Positions 21,924 to 28,883 of a stretch of DNA of 31,988 bases are shown here, piece by piece. The stretch comes from a virus, in IMG/VR virus record IMGVR_UViG_3300048687_000051, positions 1-31,988 of that record. One strand, 5' to 3'. Both the position numbers and the translations under genes were made by a program. Below the pieces are notes generated by a model. That model saw only the letters and a program-made list of their open reading frames with translations, made no database searches and was not told the DNA's origin. Each line of letters starts with the position of its first letter. Within the stretch, counting starts at the first letter, position 1.

Positions 21924-22133
21924 GTGACTACGTGGAGAGAGCGCCATGACGCAGCCGTCCGTAAACAGGAAGCCGCACAGCAGGCCTACCGGGAAGCGAC
22001 CGACGAACGGGCGCAAGCCCTGATCGACGGCGAGACCGAACTCGGCAGCCAAGCGGCAGTAGCACGAGAACTCGGGGTCACCCGAGCCGGCATCAGCAGG
22101 GCCATCAACGCCCGCAAGCACAAGCAGGCGTAG
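21924..22133 (+). CDS. Small HTH regulator
   Basis: The 69-residue protein starts at GTG 21924 behind a perfect AGGAGG (21915-21920). An upstream in-frame ATG at 21828 was rejected because it overlaps the prior gene and lacks a ribosome site. The C-terminal part has an HTH: GSQAAVARELGVTRAGISRAI; the N-terminal part is a charged helix (RHDAAVRKQEAAQQAYREA). It has its own promoter and a hairpin after it, so it seems to be a separate unit, perhaps controlling the next operon or itself. Confidence 0.75.
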   Translation: MTTWRERHDAAVRKQEAAQQAYREATDERAQALIDGETELGSQAAVARELGVTRAGISRAINARKHKQA

Positions 22134-22154
22134 CTACACCCCACAACCGAATAC

Positions 22155-22190
22155 GGCCCAAGGCCGGGATTGCAGTCCCGGCCAAGGGCC
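22155..22190 (+). terminator. Nested hairpin before the sigma-like gene
   Basis: GGCCGGGA (22162-22169) pairs with TCCCGGCC (22176-22183) around TTGCAG; an outer GGCCC/GGGCC pair (22155-22159, 22186-22190) extends the stem. No T-run follows. It closes the unit of the HTH gene. Confidence 0.6.
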
Positions 22191-22226
22191 TGACCGAAAC
22201 TCCCTGATCAGAGCAAGGAGACGGCT

Positions 22227-22706
22227 ATGGCTAACTCTGCCATGCCCGCGGCCACCACCGCGATGCCCCCCGCGCAGCAGCTCAATGAGCGCTTCGCCAC
22301 CATCTACGCCGCCTACCTGCCGCGCATCACCGCGCTCGTCGGCAGCCGCATCTTCAACGCCGAGGACAAGCACCTCACCGACGACCTCACCGCCGAAGCG
22401 TTCACCCAGGTATGGCTCCACCTCCACAAGTGCGAGGCCACCACCGACGCGAAGACCTTCAGCTGGGTCGCCACCATCGCCCGCCGCACCGTCGCCCAGC
22501 ACTTCCGCACCAAGAAGAACCTCATGGAGCGGCCCACCGACCTCGGCGACTGGCAGTACGCCAACCGCCCCATGGACCAGGCCGCCGGCTACTACACCCC
22601 CGCCGCTGGCGGCTTCCGCACCGCGGCCCTCGGCAACAGCGTCGACTCAGGCCCGGACATGGACGAGGCCCTGCGCCGCGCCCGCCAGACCGGCGGCGCC
22701 CGATGA
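22227..22706 (+). CDS. Sigma-70-like protein with region 2 only
   Basis: The 159-residue product starts at ATG 22227 behind AAGGAGA. Residues about 20-98 match sigma region 2: LPRITALVGSRIF, then DDLTAEAFTQVWLHL (2.1-2.2) and TFSWVATIARRTVAQHFR (2.3-2.4). After residue 100 no region 4 helix-turn-helix follows; the tail is Gly/Ala-rich. ECF sigma factors need region 4 to read -35 boxes, so this one may act with a partner, at extended -10 promoters, or as an anti-host factor. It starts the operon that leads into the transfer-like block, and its stop overlaps the next ATG. Confidence 0.78.
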   Translation: MANSAMPAATTAMPPAQQLNERFATIYAAYLPRITALVGSRIFNAEDKHLTDDLTAEAFTQVWLHLHKCEATTDAKTFSWVATIARRTVAQHFRTKKNLMERPTDLGDWQYANRPMDQAAGYYTPAAGGFRTAALGNSVDSGPDMDEALRRARQTGGAR

Positions 22707-22957
22707 ACGACATGCGCCTCCTCCTCGAGGTCGTCCTCGAAGCGATCGACTTCCCCCACCACCCGGCGACGACGGCGGACCCCGCCGCGTGCTGGTCCCT
22801 CATGGAGCAGCGAGCCAGCCTCGCCGTCATCATCGCCCGCGCCTCGCTGGCCGAGAACCCGGACGACGTCGGATGGGACGCCGACTACCTCCGCGCGAGG
22901 CTGGCCGAGCTGCCCATCCCCGGCCCCGTAGACCAGGACGCGGAGGCCAGCCGATGA
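22703..22957 (+). CDS. Small acidic protein of unknown function
   Basis: The 84-residue product starts at ATG 22703 in an ATGA overlap with the sigma-like gene. It is acidic and helical (MRLLLEVVLEAIDFPHHPAT, then SLMEQRASLAVIIARASLAE) and has a Pro-rich acidic tail. Overlaps on both sides suggest it works with the sigma-like and DUF6907-like proteins. No family is known to me. Confidence 0.6.
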   Translation: MNDMRLLLEVVLEAIDFPHHPATTADPAACWSLMEQRASLAVIIARASLAENPDDVGWDADYLRARLAELPIPGPVDQDAEASR

Positions 22958-23328
22958 GCGCCCCCCGCACGGTCACCATCCAGACCGCCGACCACGGTGA
23001 CGTCACCGTCCCCGAACCCGACTGGTGCACCGCAGACCACGCCTACGAGCAGTACCGCGAGGACATCGAACACTCCGGGGCCATCACCCACCTCGTCATC
23101 ACCACCGAGTGCCACGGCCCCGCCGCCACCCTGCCCGTCGGCTTCGTGTGGCGCCCCTTCAGCCCGACCGACAACCAGATCACCGCCGCCATCGAGCTGG
23201 ACGCGTGGCACGAGTTCGACCCGGCCGGCCTCGACCGTGCCGCCGCCGCCCTCGTCGAACACGCCGCCACCCTCCGCGTCTACGCCCGCCAGCTCTCCAC
23301 CCTCCGCGCGAAGGGAGCAGGCCGATGA
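22954..23328 (+). CDS. DUF6907-like protein
   Basis: The 124-residue product starts at ATG 22954 (ATGA overlap). The pattern PEPDWCTADHAYEQYREDIEH, followed by paired strands and a C-terminal helix with the late segment DAWHEFDPAGLDRAAAALVE, fits DUF6907 proteins of Streptomyces integrative elements, which occur beside transfer genes. Their role is not known. This position beside the SpdB-like gene repeats the order in such elements. The family name is from memory of the pattern. Confidence 0.65.
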   Translation: MSAPRTVTIQTADHGDVTVPEPDWCTADHAYEQYREDIEHSGAITHLVITTECHGPAATLPVGFVWRPFSPTDNQITAAIELDAWHEFDPAGLDRAAAALVEHAATLRVYARQLSTLRAKGAGR

Positions 23329-24842
23329 ACATCACGAAGCCCCTCAACGGGGTACCCGCCATCCCCGTTCCGGGAGCGGCGCCCGCCGCTTCGGGGACAC
23401 CGGCCCTCGTTACGGGTGCCACCGTTCCCGTTCCGGGAGCAGCCTCGAAGGAGGCGACCAGGACGCTTCGGTTCCTCACCGCCCTGGCCGTCGCCGGCGG
23501 TGTCGTCCTCGCCGCGATCGGCTTCACCGGCTCCTACTCCGGGCTCGTCAAGCTGGGCGAGCAGCACCACTTCGGCTGGTTCTCCCACGTCTTCCCGGTC
23601 GGGATCGACGCCGGGATCGTGGTGCTCCTCGCCCTCGACCTGCACATGATCCGCAAGCGGACACCGTGGCCCCTCATCCGGGTGATCGCCCACGTCCTGA
23701 CCGTCCTGACGATCGCGTTCAACGCCGCTGCGGCACCCGGCCCGGTCCGCTCCGACCTCGTCGGTGCGGCCATGCACGGGGTCCTGCCCGTCCTGTTCAT
23801 CGCCGCTGTCGAGGCCGCCCGCAGGCTCCTCATCAAGGCCGCCCGCATCGAAGCCGGGATCGACTCGGACGGAGTGCCGCTGCACCGCTGGGCCCTTGCC
23901 CCCTGGTCGTCATGGGCCATGTTCCGGCGGATGAAGCTGTACGGGCTGACCTCATACACGCAGGCCGTGGCCATGGAGCAGACCCGTGTGGTGTACGGGC
24001 AGATGCTGAAGCAGCAGACGGCGAAGGAGGGCCGCAAGGCGACGCCGGCGGAGCTCCTGCCGTTGACGATGGCCCGCTTCGGTCTGTCCGTCGACGAAGC
24101 CCTGGCCCTACCCCAGGAGGCCGAGGAGGCTGCCCGGCTGCGCGACGAGCAGGAGGAGCAGCGCAAGGCTGACGCCGAGTCCCGTGCCGTGCAGCGCGCC
24201 AAGCGCGCCGAGATCGAGCGGTTGCAGAGCGCTGGTGAGATCGAGGCCGCACGGCATCAGGTGGCGGCACAGACCGGGGTGGCCGCGGCGGAGTCCAAGG
24301 CATCCCGGGCCGAGGCCGAGGCGCTTGCCGCAGCCCGCACGGAGGCCGCAGCGAAGGGCGCGGCGGCGATCGAGTCCGCAGACGAAGCGGATGCGAACAA
24401 GCGTGCGGCCGAAGCGGATCGGGCCGCAGCCGAAACGCGACGGCGCGCAGCCGAAACGAACCGGGCCGCAGCCGAAGCGGAGCAGGCGGCGGCAGAGGCG
24501 CGGCGTATCGCAGCCGAGAACAGGCAGGCCGAGGCCGAGGCTCACAGGCTCACCGAGGCGGCTTCCAAGGCTGCGGCTGAAGCGCAACGGCGTGCAGTCG
24601 AAACGAGGGCGGCCGCGGCTGAACTGGAGCTGCAGGCGGTCGAAGCGGAGGACCAGGCCCGCCTCACCCCGAAGGAGCGCGGCGCCCGGAAGGTCGCCCG
24701 GATGATCCTCGCGGCAGGCGGCCAGGACGCCGAGCAGGTGGAACTGACGGCCATCGCCGATGCCCTCGGAGTGTCCGTCAGCACAGCATCGGAACGCCGG
24801 CGTGAGGCCATGGATCTCCTGCGCGAGGGGTACCGGCCGTGA
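23325..24842 (+). CDS. DUF2637/SpdB2-type membrane protein with coiled-coil tail and HTH
   Basis: The 505-residue protein starts at ATG 23325. Residues 45-170 hold four membrane segments with the DUF2637 pattern (FLTALAVAGGVVLAAIGFTG, then VFPVGIDAGIVVLLALDLHM). Plasmid SpdB2 proteins of this kind bind DNA and TraB and aid spreading of plasmids through septal walls of the mycelium. Residues about 260-445 form a long Ala/Glu/Arg coiled coil with seven-residue repeats. The last 65 residues (ERGARKVARMILAAGGQ, then ALGVSVSTASERRREAMDLL) look like a DNA-binding HTH. The coiled coil and HTH are larger than in the classic SpdB2, so it may link membrane to DNA. Confidence 0.85.
   Translation: MNITKPLNGVPAIPVPGAAPAASGTPALVTGATVPVPGAASKEATRTLRFLTALAVAGGVVLAAIGFTGSYSGLVKLGEQHHFGWFSHVFPVGIDAGIVVLLALDLHMIRKRTPWPLIRVIAHVLTVLTIAFNAAAAPGPVRSDLVGAAMHGVLPVLFIAAVEAARRLLIKAARIEAGIDSDGVPLHRWALAPWSSWAMFRRMKLYGLTSYTQAVAMEQTRVVYGQMLKQQTAKEGRKATPAELLPLTMARFGLSVDEALALPQEAEEAARLRDEQEEQRKADAESRAVQRAKRAEIERLQSAGEIEAARHQVAAQTGVAAAESKASRAEAEALAAARTEAAAKGAAAIESADEADANKRAAEADRAAAETRRRAAETNRAAAEAEQAAAEARRIAAENRQAEAEAHRLTEAASKAAAEAQRRAVETRAAAAELELQAVEAEDQARLTPKERGARKVARMILAAGGQDAEQVELTAIADALGVSVSTASERRREAMDLLREGYRP
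24399..24545 (+). repeat. Seven tandem 21-bp units encoding heptads
   Basis: Each unit encodes a heptad close to RAAAEA plus one residue (RAAAETR, RRAAETN, RAAAEAE, QAAAEAR and others). The regular heptad step supports a long coiled coil in the SpdB2-type protein and points to growth by unit duplication. Confidence 0.8.
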
Positions 24843-25144
24843 GCGACTTCGAGAAAGCGGCCCGTGACGCCACGGACGCCGCCGCGAACAGCGAGCAGGT
24901 CGCCCTGATCCTCGCCCTCCTCCAGGCGCAGCAGCTCACACAGCAGCCGGTCACCCCGCCCGCACCGGCGCCCGCCGCCCGGGCATCCGGCGGCACGGCC
25001 AAGTGGGTGGGTATCGGGGCCGGCGGGTCCGTGTTCCTCCTCGCCCTGGCCGTGTCCGCGGTCGCCGTCGCGATCAGCGCGGTCGCCCTCACCATCTGCG
25101 TCCTCGTCCTGCGCGCCGTCTGGCAGGACATCCGCAAGGGCTGA
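24839..25144 (+). CDS. Small membrane protein of the spread block
   Basis: The 101-residue product starts at GTG 24839 in a GTGA overlap with the SpdB2-type gene. Residues 1-50 are soluble and end in a Pro/Ala-rich linker (TPPAPAPAARA), then two close hydrophobic segments span 54-92 (WVGIGAGGSVFLLALAVSAV, then AISAVALTICVLVLRAV). Streptomyces plasmids carry a similar small membrane protein next to spdB. A role in the transfer complex is inferred from position. Confidence 0.65.
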   Translation: MSDFEKAARDATDAAANSEQVALILALLQAQQLTQQPVTPPAPAPAARASGGTAKWVGIGAGGSVFLLALAVSAVAVAISAVALTICVLVLRAVWQDIRKG

Positions 25145-25155
25145 CGACTGCCCGC

Positions 25156-25180
25156 GGCGCCCGGAGTGTGACCGGGCGCC
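25156..25180 (+). terminator. 9-bp hairpin between transfer-block genes
   Basis: GGCGCCCGG (25156-25164) pairs with CCGGGCGCC (25172-25180) around AGTGTGA. No T-run follows, so it might reduce downstream transcription or protect messages. Confidence 0.5.
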
Positions 25181-25226
25181 AAGGGGAGCCGGGACAGTCC
25201 GGCACCCACACATCAAGGAGGACCCC

Positions 25227-25391
25227 ATGACCGAACAGACCCCCGAGTTCGACCTTGCCGAGCTCGCCGCCGAGGCCGCCCAGCGGGATGCCGCCGCACG
25301 GGCCGAATACCTGGCCGCCCACGGGCCCACCGACCGCCAGGAGGCCTTCTACGGGTGCCACGGCAGCCACGGCAGCCGAAGCGTCCGCTGA
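25227..25391 (+). CDS. Small acidic protein with His/Cys tail
   Basis: The 54-residue product starts at ATG 25227 behind AAGGAGGA (25215-25222), one of the best ribosome sites in the window. The sequence has an acidic, Ala-rich helix (EFDLAELAAEAAQRDAAARA), then GCHGSHGSRSVR at the end. It lies in the series of very small genes before traB-like. The role is unknown; similar short genes occur at this place in Streptomyces plasmids. Confidence 0.7.
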   Translation: MTEQTPEFDLAELAAEAAQRDAAARAEYLAAHGPTDRQEAFYGCHGSHGSRSVR

Positions 25392-25491
25392 CAAGACAAC
25401 TCAGCCCCGGCATCCAAGCCGCGAGGGCGCCCGATCGAAACGGGCCCGGGGCGCCACCGACCATCAGGTCGGTCATACCGAAGGAGACGTC

Positions 25492-25668
25492 ATGTTCGGA
25501 CGCAAGAACAGCACCAGCGCAGCTGAGGTCGCCACCCGCAGCGCCCAGGTCGTCGGTCGGACCGTCGCCGGAGACCGGGGCGGCGAGGTCGCCAACAAGG
25601 TCACTGGAGCCCTTGGCCTCGGACGCGTCGAGAAGTGCAGCGACCCGAAGTGCGACTGCTGCAACTGA
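25492..25668 (+). CDS. 58-residue protein with Cys-rich tail
   Basis: The product starts at ATG 25492 behind AAGGAGA. Residues 1-48 are Gly/Ala-rich and basic (FGRKNSTSAAEVATRSAQVV), and the last nine residues carry four Cys (KCSDPKCDCCN), a possible metal site. Upstream bases 25456-25473 form a hairpin (ACCGACC/GGTCGGT). It resembles no family I can name but sits in the small-gene run typical of spd regions. Confidence 0.65.
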   Translation: MFGRKNSTSAAEVATRSAQVVGRTVAGDRGGEVANKVTGALGLGRVEKCSDPKCDCCN

Positions 25669-25684
25669 CCCCCGAGAGGACACC

Positions 25685-25744
25685 GTGCACCCGTACCTGA
25701 TCACCGCGAAGCCGGGCTGGTTCCCGCCGGGCACTGACCACTGA
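25685..25744 (+). CDS. Possible 19-residue peptide
   Basis: GTG 25685 opens a 19-codon frame ending at TGA 25744, with GAGAGGA just upstream and its stop shortly before the next ribosome site. The peptide is HPYLITAKPGWFPPGTDH after the start, aromatic and Pro-rich. A lone short frame could be chance, but the spacing and ribosome site fit a real gene in a run of small genes. Confidence 0.4.
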   Translation: MHPYLITAKPGWFPPGTDH

Positions 25745-25763
25745 CGACCAGGAAGGACACCCC

Positions 25764-26090
25764 ATGTACAGCTACACCCGAGCCGAGTCCCGCGAGCGCC
25801 GCCGCCTCTTCCTCAGGGGCGCCCACCAGGCCCTCGGCAACAACCTCGACCCCGCGGTGACCCGCCGCATGCACGAGATCGACGCCAAGGCCGCCGAGCG
25901 CGGCGCCCGGGAGCTCGCCGCCCTGCAGTCCAAGACCGACGCCGACCGCCAGGCCGTCGCCGACGCCAAGGCCCAGGTCAAGACCAGCAAGTGGGGTGCC
26001 GACCGGGCCGCCGCCCGCGACGCCCTGCGCGCTGCGGAGAAGCAGCTGCGGCGCTCCGAGAACGTCCTGCACCGCGCCGAACAGTCCTAG
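25764..26090 (+). CDS. Coiled-coil protein before the translocase gene
   Basis: The 108-residue product starts at ATG 25764 with GGAAGGA upstream. It is highly charged and helical almost throughout (KAAERGARELAALQSKTDAD, then AARDALRAAEKQLRRSENVL), with a likely coiled coil from residue 40 onwards. It may bind or recruit the translocase, but that is only position-based. A large hairpin separates it from the next gene. Confidence 0.65.
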   Translation: MYSYTRAESRERRRLFLRGAHQALGNNLDPAVTRRMHEIDAKAAERGARELAALQSKTDADRQAVADAKAQVKTSKWGADRAAARDALRAAEKQLRRSENVLHRAEQS

Positions 26091-26096
26091 CCACGC

Positions 26097-26140
26097 CACG
26101 GGGCGGCCGCGAATCCGCCAAGACCACCGGCCGCCCCGTG
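26097..26140. terminator. Perfect 13-bp inverted repeat before traB-like gene
   Basis: CACGGGGCGGCCG (26097-26109) pairs with CGGCCGCCCCGTG (26128-26140) around an 18-base loop. No T-run follows. It may stop the spd unit, set relative expression of the translocase gene, or bind a protein. Confidence 0.6.
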
Positions 26141-26176
26141 CCCCTGACCACCCAACGAGCAGCAGGAGAACCCATC

Positions 26177-28315
26177 ATGACGGACACCATCCCCGGCCCG
26201 GTCAACGGGCACACCATCGAGAAGCTGCACCCCGTCCCCCCGGAGGCCGTCACCGAGCCCCGCAGCGAGCAGCCGCCCCCGGCGCCCGAGGACGCGACCG
26301 GCACGGCCGCCCCGGTCATGGTCGACAACAAGAACCTGCCCTCACCTGGGGTGACGCAGGAGAAGCGGCGACCCATCCTCGCCGGATGGCTGAAGAACCG
26401 GTCCGACTTCCTGGCCACCACCCGGCACGCCGGGGCGAACGCCGGATACGCCGCCCTGTTCCACGGGCTGCGCCTGCCCGTCTACTCCGCACGGCTCACC
26501 CTGATGGCCCCGCGGGGCGCCTGCCGGTTCATCGCCGACACCAACCGGTGGGTGTGGGACCGCGAGGCCGCGCCACTGCGGGAGGCCGCCGTGCGTGCCG
26601 AGGACGCCGCCGAATACATGACCCTGTCCAGGCTGCGCGCCAACCGGGTACGGCTCCGCGGCCTGGTCACCGTGGTCGCCGCCGTGTTCGGTACCGGGTT
26701 CGCCCTGTGGCTGTACGTCATGGCCCCCGGCTTCCTGTACGCCTTCGCCACCGGCGGTGTGCTGCTGTGCGGGCTGGCCGGCCAGGAGAAGGACGCCCCG
26801 GTCATTGGCCCCGCCGTGCTGAAGACCGAGGTCCAGAAGCTCACCGGCTCGATCGTGCTCCGCGGCCTGGACGCCGTCGGCAACGCGAAGATCTCCGCCG
26901 CGATCAAGAAGGGCGGCGACATGAACGGCATGCGGTTCGTCTCCGAGATCGTCCGCGACGGACCCGGATACCGCGCTGACCTGGACCTTCCCTACGGTGT
27001 GACGCCCGAGGACATCATGGAAGCCCGCCGCCCGCTCGCCTCCGGGCTGCGCCGCAAGCTCGGCTGCGTGTGGCCCGCCCCCGACCCTGACGAGCACGAA
27101 GGCCGTCTCATCCTGTGGGTTGGCGACAAGCCGATGAACGAGACGACGAAGCCGGCGTGGCCGCTCCTTAAGGACGGGCAGGTCGACCTGTTCCGCCCCG
27201 TCGTGTTCGGCAACGACCAGCGCATGCGCGAGATGGCCGTGACGCTGATGTTCGCCTCCGTCGTTGTCGGCTCCATCCCCCGCATGGGCAAGACGTTCCT
27301 GATGCGGCTGCTGCTCCTGATCGCCGCCCTAGACCCGCGGGCCGAGATCCACGCGTTCGACTTCAAGGGCACCGGCGACTTCAAGGCCCTGGAGCCCGTG
27401 TGCCACCGCTACCGGGCCGGTGAGGAGCCCGAGGACGTCGAGTACGTCGTCCAGGCGCTGCGGGAGCTCAAAGCCGAGCTGCGGCGCCGCGCCAAGGTCA
27501 TCAAGGGCCTGCCCAGCAGCATCTGCCCGGAATCGAAGGTGACCAGTGCCCTGGCCAGCGACAAGCGGTACGGGCTCCACCCGATCGTCGCCGGGTTCGA
27601 CGAGTGCCAGGTGCCCTTCGAGGACGAGAAGTACGGGGCCGAGATCGAGGCGATCTGCACCGACCTCACGAAGCGCGGCCCGGCGCTGGGCATCGTCGCC
27701 ATGTTCGGCACCCAGCGGCCCGACGCGAAGTCCCTGCCGCCGGGCATCAGCGCCAACGCCGTCCTGCGGTTCGCCCTGAAGGTCATGGGGCACACCGCGA
27801 ACGACATGGTGCTGGGCACCGGTGCGTACAAGGCCGGGATCCGGGCCACGATGTTCTCCCGCTCCGACCGGGGCATCTGCTGGATGTCCGGTGAGGGCGA
27901 CGACCCGCGCATCGTCGCCTCCGCGTTCGTCGACGCCCCCGCCGCGGAGAAGGTCGCCGCCCGGGCCCGGCAGCTGCGCGAGGCCTACGGCAACATCACC
28001 GGGCACGCCATCGGGCAGGGCCCCGAAGCGTCGGTCGGCATGGACGTCCTCGGCGACGTCCTGAAGGTCATCGCCGCCGACGAGAAGACCATGTGGTGCG
28101 AGCGGATCGCCGCCCGCCTGGCCGCGCTCCGGCCCGACACCTACGCCGGGTGGAAGGCCGAGAACGTCACCACCGCACTCAAGCCGTGGGGCGTGAAGAC
28201 CGACCAGGTGTGGGGGCAGACCGACGAAGGCGAAGGCAAGAACCGGCGAGGCATCAAGCGCGCCGACGTGGCCGCCGCGATCACCCGCCGCGACGCCGAC
28301 CGGGCCGCCACCTAG
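26177..28315 (+). CDS. TraB/FtsK-type DNA translocase
   Basis: The 712-residue protein starts at ATG 26177 behind AGGAGA. Residues about 160-203 hold two membrane segments. The motor domain has Walker A GSIPRMGKT (K372), Walker B VAGFDECQ (D475, E476) and a late motif GTQRPDAKSLPPGISANAV. The C-terminal part (TWCERIAARLAAL-like segment and beyond) looks like a winged helix for reading DNA. Proteins of this type move double-stranded DNA through septa: TraB in Streptomyces conjugation and FtsK in segregation. Its context (SpdB-like gene, small genes, nearby repeats) supports transfer over chromosome segregation. The AR-rich end and lack of a long linker separate it from host FtsK. Confidence 0.9.
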   Translation: MTDTIPGPVNGHTIEKLHPVPPEAVTEPRSEQPPPAPEDATGTAAPVMVDNKNLPSPGVTQEKRRPILAGWLKNRSDFLATTRHAGANAGYAALFHGLRLPVYSARLTLMAPRGACRFIADTNRWVWDREAAPLREAAVRAEDAAEYMTLSRLRANRVRLRGLVTVVAAVFGTGFALWLYVMAPGFLYAFATGGVLLCGLAGQEKDAPVIGPAVLKTEVQKLTGSIVLRGLDAVGNAKISAAIKKGGDMNGMRFVSEIVRDGPGYRADLDLPYGVTPEDIMEARRPLASGLRRKLGCVWPAPDPDEHEGRLILWVGDKPMNETTKPAWPLLKDGQVDLFRPVVFGNDQRMREMAVTLMFASVVVGSIPRMGKTFLMRLLLLIAALDPRAEIHAFDFKGTGDFKALEPVCHRYRAGEEPEDVEYVVQALRELKAELRRRAKVIKGLPSSICPESKVTSALASDKRYGLHPIVAGFDECQVPFEDEKYGAEIEAICTDLTKRGPALGIVAMFGTQRPDAKSLPPGISANAVLRFALKVMGHTANDMVLGTGAYKAGIRATMFSRSDRGICWMSGEGDDPRIVASAFVDAPAAEKVAARARQLREAYGNITGHAIGQGPEASVGMDVLGDVLKVIAADEKTMWCERIAARLAALRPDTYAGWKAENVTTALKPWGVKTDQVWGQTDEGEGKNRRGIKRADVAAAITRRDADRAAT

Positions 28316-28412
28316 GCCCGAGCAGGGCCGCTAGACCTAGCACCCCCACCCGCTAGGTCTAGCAGGCCCGCTAGCACCGAATAGGGCCCCTGAGCAGGCA
28401 TCTAACGCCTAG
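28312..28412. repeat. CTAG-rich repeat cluster, candidate clt/transfer site
   Basis: CTAG, a rare tetramer in Streptomyces DNA, occurs seven times: 28312, 28331, 28337, 28353, 28359, 28371 and 28409. GCTAGACCTAGC (28330-28341) and GCTAGGTCTAGC (28352-28363) are a perfect 12-bp inverted pair with a 10-base C-rich loop. Further units share GCAGG and CCGCTAG (28322-28334 and 28363-28374). It directly follows the translocase gene. TraB proteins bind 8-bp repeats in the clt locus at this place in plasmids such as pSVH1. Confidence 0.7.
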
Positions 28413-28465
28413 CGGGGCCCCTCACCACACCAGGAATCACCCGCATCCGGGAGGAGAACAACCCC

Positions 28466-28708
28466 GTGGTCATCACTAGCGCCGCCCTGCTCGCCGCCAC
28501 CCTCTACTACGCCGCTGTGTGCGCTCTGCGGCCGTTCACCCCGTGCCGAAGGTGCCGCGGCCTCGGCCAGATCGAACGCTTCAAGAAGCCCCGCCTGTGC
28601 CCCCGCTGCCACGGCAACAAGCTCCGGCTGCGCGTCGGCCGGCGCGCCTTCAACGCCTGGCAGCGCACCCGCCAGGCAGGCACCCGCCCCACCCCTGGAG
28701 GTCTGTAA
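28466..28708 (+). CDS. Half-DnaJ zinc protein with membrane segment
   Basis: The 80-residue protein starts at GTG 28466 behind GGGAGGAG. Residues 1-22 are hydrophobic (VITSAALLAATLYYAAVCAL). They are followed by CRRCRGLGQ and CPRCHGNK, two of the four CxxCxGxG motifs of DnaJ, so one zinc site can form. Arg-rich residues follow. It is a known type of small gene next to translocase genes in Streptomyces elements, with no known role. It may sit on the membrane near the transfer complex. Confidence 0.7.
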   Translation: MVITSAALLAATLYYAAVCALRPFTPCRRCRGLGQIERFKKPRLCPRCHGNKLRLRVGRRAFNAWQRTRQAGTRPTPGGL

Positions 28709-28741
28709 GGTCCCCCAGTTCCTGGAGATGTAGCTACACCC

Positions 28742-28776
28742 GAGGCCCCGGCCGTCACCACGGCGACCGGGGCCTC
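28742..28776. terminator. 10-bp hairpin after half-DnaJ gene
   Basis: GAGGCCCCGG (28742-28751) pairs with CCGGGGCCTC (28767-28776); an inner CCGT/ACGG pair adds to the stem. No T-run follows. Confidence 0.65.
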
Positions 28777-28826
28777 CGCAGAAGCAGCCTGCGCTGTCAG
28801 ACCCCACTGGAACCATGAACGTTAAA

Positions 28827-28857
28827 GCCCCGGCGGCTGCGTCAACAGCCCCGGGGC
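28827..28857 (+). promoter_or_regulatory. Leader stem-loop before GIY-YIG gene
   Basis: GCCCCGG (28827-28833) pairs with CCGGGGC (28851-28857) and GGCTG (28835-28839) with CAGCC (28846-28850), with one bulged C and a CGTCAA loop. It lies between the previous hairpin and the AGAGGAG of the next gene. It would be coding if the gene began at ATG 28815. Confidence 0.6.
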
Positions 28858-28883
28858 GCGGCCGATCGTCAGAGGAGATCGAC

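Noticed and set aside
22130-22141. TAGCTA in GTAGCTACACCC as a -10 box
   Set aside because: Neither copy has a -35-like hexamer 16-19 bases upstream.
28815-28883. ATG 28815 as start of the GIY-YIG gene
   Set aside because: No ribosome site, passes through a strong hairpin, and the added residues are low complexity; TTG 28884 with AGAGGAG fits better.
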